From an uncultured Sphingomonadales bacterium (lineage in GTDB: Bacteria; Pseudomonadota; Alphaproteobacteria; Sphingomonadales; Sphingomonadaceae): a stretch of 64,000 nt of DNA. The stretch is from assembly GCA_903832325.1 (NCBI GenBank), contig CAILBC010000045.1:80297-144296 (forward strand). Direction: 5' to 3'. The stretch's first letter is position 1, and each line of letters opens with the position of its first letter. The translations under genes were made by a program, and so were the position numbers. The notes under the pieces are model-generated. The model had not been told where the DNA came from and did no database searches. It saw nothing but the letters and a program-made list of their open reading frames with translations. Positions 59,518-64,000 of this stretch are shown piece by piece.

Positions 59518-61950
59518 ATGAAACGCCTGACCCGCCTTTCGCTGCTGATTGCGCCTGTGTTTCTGGTGCCGCTGCCCGTTGCGGCCGGCGCTGGAAAATC
59601 CGGCGGCCAGGCAGTGCGCATAGACCGCGATGCAATGGGTGTGCCGCATGTCTTTGCCGCCACATCGGCCGCCGTGCTGTTTGGCGCCGGCTATGCCGAA
59701 GCGCAGGACCGGCTGGCCGATCTCGATCTCGCCCGGCGCCGCGCGCTCGGGCGGCAGGCCGAAGTGCTGGGTGCAGCGGCGATACCGGCCGACATCATCT
59801 CGCGCGATCGCCTGCCGGCAAAGGCCGAATTGCTGCGGATGGTTCATGCCCAGCCGATCGAATACCAGCGCATGCTGCAGGCCTATGTCGACGGAATAAA
59901 CCGCGCGATCGACGATATCGCCGCCGATCCCGATCACCTGACGCCCTACGAATTCACGCAATGGGGGGTAAGGCCCGAACACTGGGTGCTGACCGATTTC
60001 CTGGCAATGATTGCGGGTTTTCCGCGTGATCGCGGTGGGTCGGAACTGCGCAATCTGGCCTTTTACGACGCGATGATCGCCCGCCATGGCGAAGCCGATG
60101 CACGCCGGATTTTCAACGATGTGGTGCCCGCGCACGATCCCGACACGCCAACCGCAATTCCCGCCGGCGAAGACCGCGCGCCGGTGCTGCCAGACCCGCG
60201 CCCGACGTTCCTCACGCTTGCGCGCCAGGGCGCCCCGGCCGCCACCACCGCGCCCCCGGCGCCGGACAAGACGCACAGCCGCTGCCTGGTCCTCGGGCCG
60301 AAACGGACGGCCAGCGGCAAAGTGCTGATGATGGAGGCCACCGCCGATGGCCCCGAAATCCACCTCCACGGTGGTGGCTTTGACAGCGCCGGGTTCACCA
60401 CCCCGGCCTGGGGCGTGCCGATCATGGGGCGCGGGCCGCACCATGGCTGGCTGGTCACGTCTGGCCAATCGGACAGCACCGATACGTTTGCCGAACGGAT
60501 CGATCCGGCCGATCCCTATCGCTATTGGTACAAAGGCCAGTGGCGCACGATGGAGCGCCAGAGCGAAACCATCGTGGTGAAAGGGGCCGCCCCGGTGATG
60601 CACGAAGTTGTGCGCACGGTGCACGGCGCGATCATCAGCCGCGATGCGCCAAACCACATTGCCTATTCGCAGCGCTTTGCCGAACGCGGCCACGAAATCG
60701 ACAATTGGGTCGGCCTGGTCGGCATGCAGCGCGCGCGAACGCTGGGCGAATTTCAGCAGGCCGTTGCGCGGATTTCGACCAATTTCGGCGTCTGCTATGG
60801 CGATGAACGCGGCCAGATCGGGTTCTGGGAAACCGGGCTGCAGCCGGTGCGTGCGCCCGGAACCGATCCGCGCCTGCCGACCCCGGGCACGGGCGAGTAC
60901 GAATGGCAGGGATTCCTGCCGTTTGCCGCACGGCCGCACATGCTCAACCCGCGTCAGGGCTATATCCACGCGTGGAACAGCAAGGCGACCGGCTGGACGC
61001 GTGAAGGCGATGAGGCGCGAATGGGCGCAACCTTCCGCACCTGGCTGGGCAACCGGCTGGGCGCTGCTGCGCGCGGCGCAACGCTGATCGACATGGCGGA
61101 TTACAACCGCCAGATCTGGAACGCCTATGGCGCGCGCGACCGGTCGCTGGCCCCGCCCGATTTCTTTGCGCCCTATCTCCGCTCGGCCGCGGCGGCCGCG
61201 CATGATCCCGACGTGGCGCAAGCGGTTGACCTGATGCTGGGCTGGAACGGGCTGTACGAAGATCGCGATGCCGATGGCCGCTATGACAGCGCCGGGTTGA
61301 CGCTGTTCCGCACCTGGCTTCAGATCGCGCCAAAGGCGCTGTTCGATGCAGACACCGGCGATTGGTGGTCTGATATCGATGCCGACCGCTATCTGAAATA
61401 CCGGTCCAGCCTGCTGTACCGTGCGTTGCAGGGGGCATCGGCCGGGCTGCCGGTGGAATTCGATTATTTCCACGGCCGGTCTCGCGATGCGGTGGTGGCC
61501 GAAACCGTGCGGCAGGCGATTGCCGCGAACCGCACGCGCTTTGCCGGGCTGCCGATGCGCGAATGGCGGCTGCCGATTTTCTGGAAATACTTTACCGGTC
61601 AGGCCGATGATCCGGCCCACCCGCCGCTGCCCGACGATGATGAACGCAGCACGACGCTGTGGGCAGAGCTTGGCCTTGGTCCCAAAATGGTCCCGCTCAA
61701 CGGTGGCGAGGAATGGGTGGGCATGATGGAGCTGACCCCGGCACACCCGGCGATCTATACGATCACCGAAGCCGGCGGGCAGAACCAGTTCATCGATCCG
61801 GCAGGCCACGGCACCGCACACCTGACCGACCAGGTGCAGATGCACGCCCAAAACCGGTTCAAACGGATCGACCTGGCCCCGGCCGACATCACCGCCGGGC
61901 ACCCGGCATCGCAACACTTGCGCTATGAGGCGCAGGCGACGCTGCCCTGA
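59518..61950 (+). CDS. Penicillin acylase-family Ntn hydrolase, exported
   Basis: An 810-aa protein with a signal peptide (MKRLTRLSLLIAPVFLVPLPVAAG) and the penicillin G/AHL acylase fold. The alpha part has DRDAMGVPHVFAATSAAVLFGAGYAEAQDRL; the beta part starts at a serine in THSRCLVLGPKRTASGK (Ser254), the expected self-processing nucleophile; NNs of the usual SNxW are replaced by SRCL. Further landmarks are GWLVTSGQSDSTD and NFGVCYGDERGQIGFWETG. Relatives act on penicillins, aculeacin or acyl-homoserine lactones; which one cannot be read here. It follows the T1SS operon on the same strand but is Sec-exported, so the link is unclear. Confidence 0.85.
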   Translation: MKRLTRLSLLIAPVFLVPLPVAAGAGKSGGQAVRIDRDAMGVPHVFAATSAAVLFGAGYAEAQDRLADLDLARRRALGRQAEVLGAAAIPADIISRDRLPAKAELLRMVHAQPIEYQRMLQAYVDGINRAIDDIAADPDHLTPYEFTQWGVRPEHWVLTDFLAMIAGFPRDRGGSELRNLAFYDAMIARHGEADARRIFNDVVPAHDPDTPTAIPAGEDRAPVLPDPRPTFLTLARQGAPAATTAPPAPDKTHSRCLVLGPKRTASGKVLMMEATADGPEIHLHGGGFDSAGFTTPAWGVPIMGRGPHHGWLVTSGQSDSTDTFAERIDPADPYRYWYKGQWRTMERQSETIVVKGAAPVMHEVVRTVHGAIISRDAPNHIAYSQRFAERGHEIDNWVGLVGMQRARTLGEFQQAVARISTNFGVCYGDERGQIGFWETGLQPVRAPGTDPRLPTPGTGEYEWQGFLPFAARPHMLNPRQGYIHAWNSKATGWTREGDEARMGATFRTWLGNRLGAAARGATLIDMADYNRQIWNAYGARDRSLAPPDFFAPYLRSAAAAAHDPDVAQAVDLMLGWNGLYEDRDADGRYDSAGLTLFRTWLQIAPKALFDADTGDWWSDIDADRYLKYRSSLLYRALQGASAGLPVEFDYFHGRSRDAVVAETVRQAIAANRTRFAGLPMREWRLPIFWKYFTGQADDPAHPPLPDDDERSTTLWAELGLGPKMVPLNGGEEWVGMMELTPAHPAIYTITEAGGQNQFIDPAGHGTAHLTDQVQMHAQNRFKRIDLAPADITAGHPASQHLRYEAQATLP

Positions 61951-62040
61951 CGCGGCAGCGCGCGATCAGCGCGGGCCGCACTCTGCCGGATTGCGCGCAT
62001 TCATTCAGGGCCACAGGAGCCTGATATCCAGGGAAACTGG

Positions 62041-62127
62041 CGGAGAGGCAGGGATTCGAACCCTGGATGCCCTTGCGAGCATGCCGCATTTCGAGTGCGG
62101 TGCATTCGACCACTCTGCCACCTCTCC
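62041..62127 (-). tRNA. tRNA-Ser (CGA)
   Basis: 87-nt type II tRNA on the minus strand. Acceptor stem GGAGAGG/CCTCTCC with discriminator G, anticodon loop CTCGAAA giving anticodon CGA (serine), a long variable arm, and T arm with GGTTCGAATCC. The CCA end is encoded (TGG on the plus strand at 62038-62040). No attachment site or integrase beside it. Confidence 0.95.
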
Positions 62128-62286
62128 GCGAAGTGTCATGGGGCGCATTTTGCGTGCGGCCCCGGTCGGGAAGCGCGCGGTTAGCGCAAGGTTTCGTGCT
62201 TGCCAAGCGGAAAAACCGTGGCCCCTGCGATCAAGGGTGTTGGCAGCACCAAAGCCTTGCTTGTTTGGCGCGAGCGGCAGACCTAT

Positions 62287-62676
62287 ATGAAGGTCATGGA
62301 ACACGGGAATTACGTTTCGGCCCAGGGTGGCCGCGAAATCGTCGCTCCGCCGATTTGCGAGGCGCGCTTTTCAATCGGCGAAGTGGTGCGCCACAAGCTG
62401 TTCGATTTTCGCGGCGTGATCTTTGATATCGATCCGGTGTTTGCCAACACCGATGAATGGTACCAGTCGATCCCCGAAGCGGTGCGCCCGAACAAGGACC
62501 AGCCGTTTTATCACCTGCTCGCCGAAAATGGCGAAAACAGCTATGTCGCCTATGTCAGCCAGGCAAACCTGCTGACCGATGCGGAGGCAGGCCCGGTGGA
62601 TCACCCTTCGGTCACCGAAATGTTCGAAGCGTTTCGCGACGGGCGCTATCGCCTGCGCCGCAAGCTGTCGCACTGA
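62287..62676 (+). CDS. hspQ: Heat shock protein HspQ (YccV family, hemimethylated-DNA-binding-like)
   Basis: A 129-aa protein with the YccV-like domain: ARFSIGEVVRHKLFDFRGVIFDIDPVF, DEWYQSIP, KDQPFYHLLAE and SYVAYVSQANLL, all family stretches. In enterobacteria HspQ modulates the Lon protease and was first described as binding hemimethylated oriC DNA. ATG 62287 is taken as start; ATG 62296 with AAGG upstream is possible, and a longer frame back to 62200 is unlikely. Convergent with the ABC-2 permease. Confidence 0.88.
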   Translation: MKVMEHGNYVSAQGGREIVAPPICEARFSIGEVVRHKLFDFRGVIFDIDPVFANTDEWYQSIPEAVRPNKDQPFYHLLAENGENSYVAYVSQANLLTDAEAGPVDHPSVTEMFEAFRDGRYRLRRKLSH

Positions 62677-62701
62677 AAACCCGCGAACGGGATTGCGCGC
62701 A

Positions 62702-63601
62702 TCAGGTGCGCAGTTTCCAGCCCGAACGCAGCACGGCATAAGTCGCCGCGGCCAGCACCACATTCAGCGCGCCCAGCCCGATTGCGCCGCCCAGGACCGC
62801 CGCATCGGTCGATCCGATGTCGCTTTGCCCCAGAAAGCCATAGCGGAACCCCGACATCACATAAAAGATCGGGTTGTAGCTGCTGATCATGCGGAAGGTC
62901 GGGGCCAGCTTGGTCACCGAATAGAACGTGCCAGACAGCATCGCCATCGGCGCGATCACGAAATTGGTCACGGCGGCGTTCTGGTCAAACTTGTCGGCCC
63001 ACAGCGAAGTCAGCACGCCGATCAGCGCCAGCAGCACCGATCCCATCAACCCGAACCAGATCACCGCCCAGGCATGGTGGATCGACAGATCGACACCGGG
63101 CCAGAACACCATCGCAATATAAAGCGCCAGGCCCACAAGAATGGCGCGGGTGACCGCTGCACCAACCAGCGCCAGCAACAGCTCTGCCTCGGAAATCGGG
63201 GGCATCAGATAATCGACGATCGTGCCCTGCATCTTGCCCACCAGCAGGCCAAAGCTGGAATTGGCAAAGGCATTGTTGATCATGCCCATCGCGATCAGCC
63301 CTGGCGCAACGAAGCTGGCAAACGGCACACCAAGCACGGTGCGCCCGCCGCCGCCCAGCGCCAGCGTAAAAATCACCAGATAGAGCAAAGTCGTGACCGC
63401 CGGAGCCCAGATCGTCTGGAGCTGCACCTTGAAGAAGCGGCGAACCTCCTTCATATAGAGAGTCCACAGGCCCAGCCGGTTGAAGCCGCGGAACACCGGC
63501 TGCCCGGGGGCAAGAAAATGTCCGGCCAGCGCGCGTGACGACAAGTCGGTGTCACCGGTTGGTCGGGTCACCGTGGGGATCGGTTGATCAGGCATGGTCA
63601 T
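62702..63601 (-). CDS. ABC-2 type transporter permease (YadH-like)
   Basis: A 299-aa membrane protein with six helices. FKVQLQTIWAPAVTTLLYLVIFTLALG and VPFASFVAPGLIAMGMINNAFANSSFGL are typical of the ABC-2/YadH group, followed by GKMQGTIVDYLMPPIS and SSYNPIFYVMSGFRYG. No ATP-binding partner gene is next to it in the window; it may lie outside or be elsewhere. Start is uncertain between 63601 and 63595, neither with a clear ribosome site. Confidence 0.88.
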   Translation of the reverse strand: MTMPDQPIPTVTRPTGDTDLSSRALAGHFLAPGQPVFRGFNRLGLWTLYMKEVRRFFKVQLQTIWAPAVTTLLYLVIFTLALGGGGRTVLGVPFASFVAPGLIAMGMINNAFANSSFGLLVGKMQGTIVDYLMPPISEAELLLALVGAAVTRAILVGLALYIAMVFWPGVDLSIHHAWAVIWFGLMGSVLLALIGVLTSLWADKFDQNAAVTNFVIAPMAMLSGTFYSVTKLAPTFRMISSYNPIFYVMSGFRYGFLGQSDIGSTDAAVLGGAIGLGALNVVLAAATYAVLRSGWKLRT

Positions 63602-63732
63602 CGCGGTATCGCGCGGGCCATGGAATAGCAAGCACCCGACGACCGGGCACGATTGCCCTTGCACAAAAGGTCGTTATGGCGTGGGAATGACAAAGAAGTC
63701 GGGCGCTGCGCGCGCCGGTGAAGGAACAGGCA

Positions 63733-64000
63733 TGAGTTGGACCGAAGAGCGGATCGAAAAACTGACCAAGATGTGGGAAGGCGGTGCCACCGCCAGCCAG
63801 ATCGCCGAAGAACTTGGCGGGGTCAGCCGCAACGCCGTGATCGGCAAGGCGCATCGTCTGGGCCTGAAGGCGCGGCCATCGCCGGTCAAGCCGAACGACA
63901 AGCCCGAAGCGCCGCGCGTGGAAACCGCGCCAAAGCCGGCGCCGCGCGCCGCGGCACCGGCCGAACCGCGCGCCGCGCCCGCGCGCCCCGCGCCCGCACC
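63733..64000 (+). CDS. gcrA: GcrA cell-cycle regulator (C-terminus beyond window)
   Basis: 89 codons visible. MSWTEERIEKLTKMWEGG followed by SQIAEELGGVSRNAVIGKAHRLGL is the conserved N-terminal helix-turn-helix of GcrA, the alphaproteobacterial cell-cycle factor that works with sigma-70 at CcrM-methylated GANTC promoters. The Pro/Ala-rich stretch after residue 55 is the normal linker. The start has AAGGA seven bases upstream. The gene is cut by the right edge. Confidence 0.95.

Noticed and set aside
62041..62127. tRNA-Ser as an integration site for a mobile element
   Set aside because: Both sides carry ordinary chromosomal genes, with no integrase and no repeated tRNA 3' end visible.

Overview
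The window is a GC-rich chromosomal segment from an alphaproteobacterium, most likely Sphingomonadales (Novosphingobium/Sphingomonas-like). The indicators are a gcrA cell-cycle regulator at the right edge, an hspQ/yccV gene, a heterotetrameric sarcosine oxidase operon, and the general style of the exopolysaccharide and type I secretion loci. I see no insertion sequence, phage gene, rRNA or CRISPR array. The assignment rests on gene content and protein motifs read by eye, not on a database search.

Region 1 (1-10711, all minus strand) reads as one catabolic operon. Its order of transcription is a Rieske oxygenase of the glycine-betaine monooxygenase type, a cystathionine/methionine gamma-lyase-family PLP enzyme, an HcnB/opine-oxidase-like FAD/[2Fe-2S] protein, a DAO-family flavoprotein, soxB-soxD-soxA-soxG, and an MFS permease cut by the window edge. 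Start and stop codons overlap or nearly touch through most of it. A divergent LysR regulator (10927-11982) probably controls it. The inferred role is uptake and stepwise oxidative demethylation of an N-methylated amino compound; the PLP enzyme hints at a substrate that also contains sulfur.

Region 2 (12009-16932) holds a 14-bp repeat array, a small exported barrel-like protein, and glycerol catabolism: glpK diverging from glpD-glpR over an operator-like region.

Region 3 (16940-31758) is an exopolysaccharide locus with its own phosphorelay: a hybrid histidine kinase, an NtrC-type regulator and a lone HPt protein. Structural genes are a Wza-like export protein, a Wzz-like co-polymerase, a WecG/TagA-sugar phosphotransferase fusion, an ATP-grasp enzyme, and three glycosyltransferases. 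The flippase is present only as its C-terminal half, joined head-to-head to the ATP-grasp gene, so this locus has been rearranged (or misassembled) here. No polymerase is visible.

Region 4 (31763-42156) mixes small metabolic genes with a redox/lipid island: a cytochrome b561, a membrane glycosyltransferase, a c-type-heme protein with a terpene-cyclase-like fold, a CarF/TMEM189-like lipid desaturase, a METTL7-like methyltransferase, a 15-heme cytochrome c, a membrane cytochrome b, and a ferredoxin-flavoprotein. The last three look like an electron path from NAD(P)H to the periplasm.

Region 5 (42230-59431) is a type I secretion island. A 2338-residue adhesin with a ParB/Srx-like N-terminal domain and a 1344-residue repeat protein diverge from a shared promoter region, followed by TolC-like, ABC and HlyD-like secretion genes in an overlapping operon. 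The right end carries a penicillin-acylase-family hydrolase, tRNA-Ser(CGA), hspQ, an ABC-2 permease and the start of gcrA.
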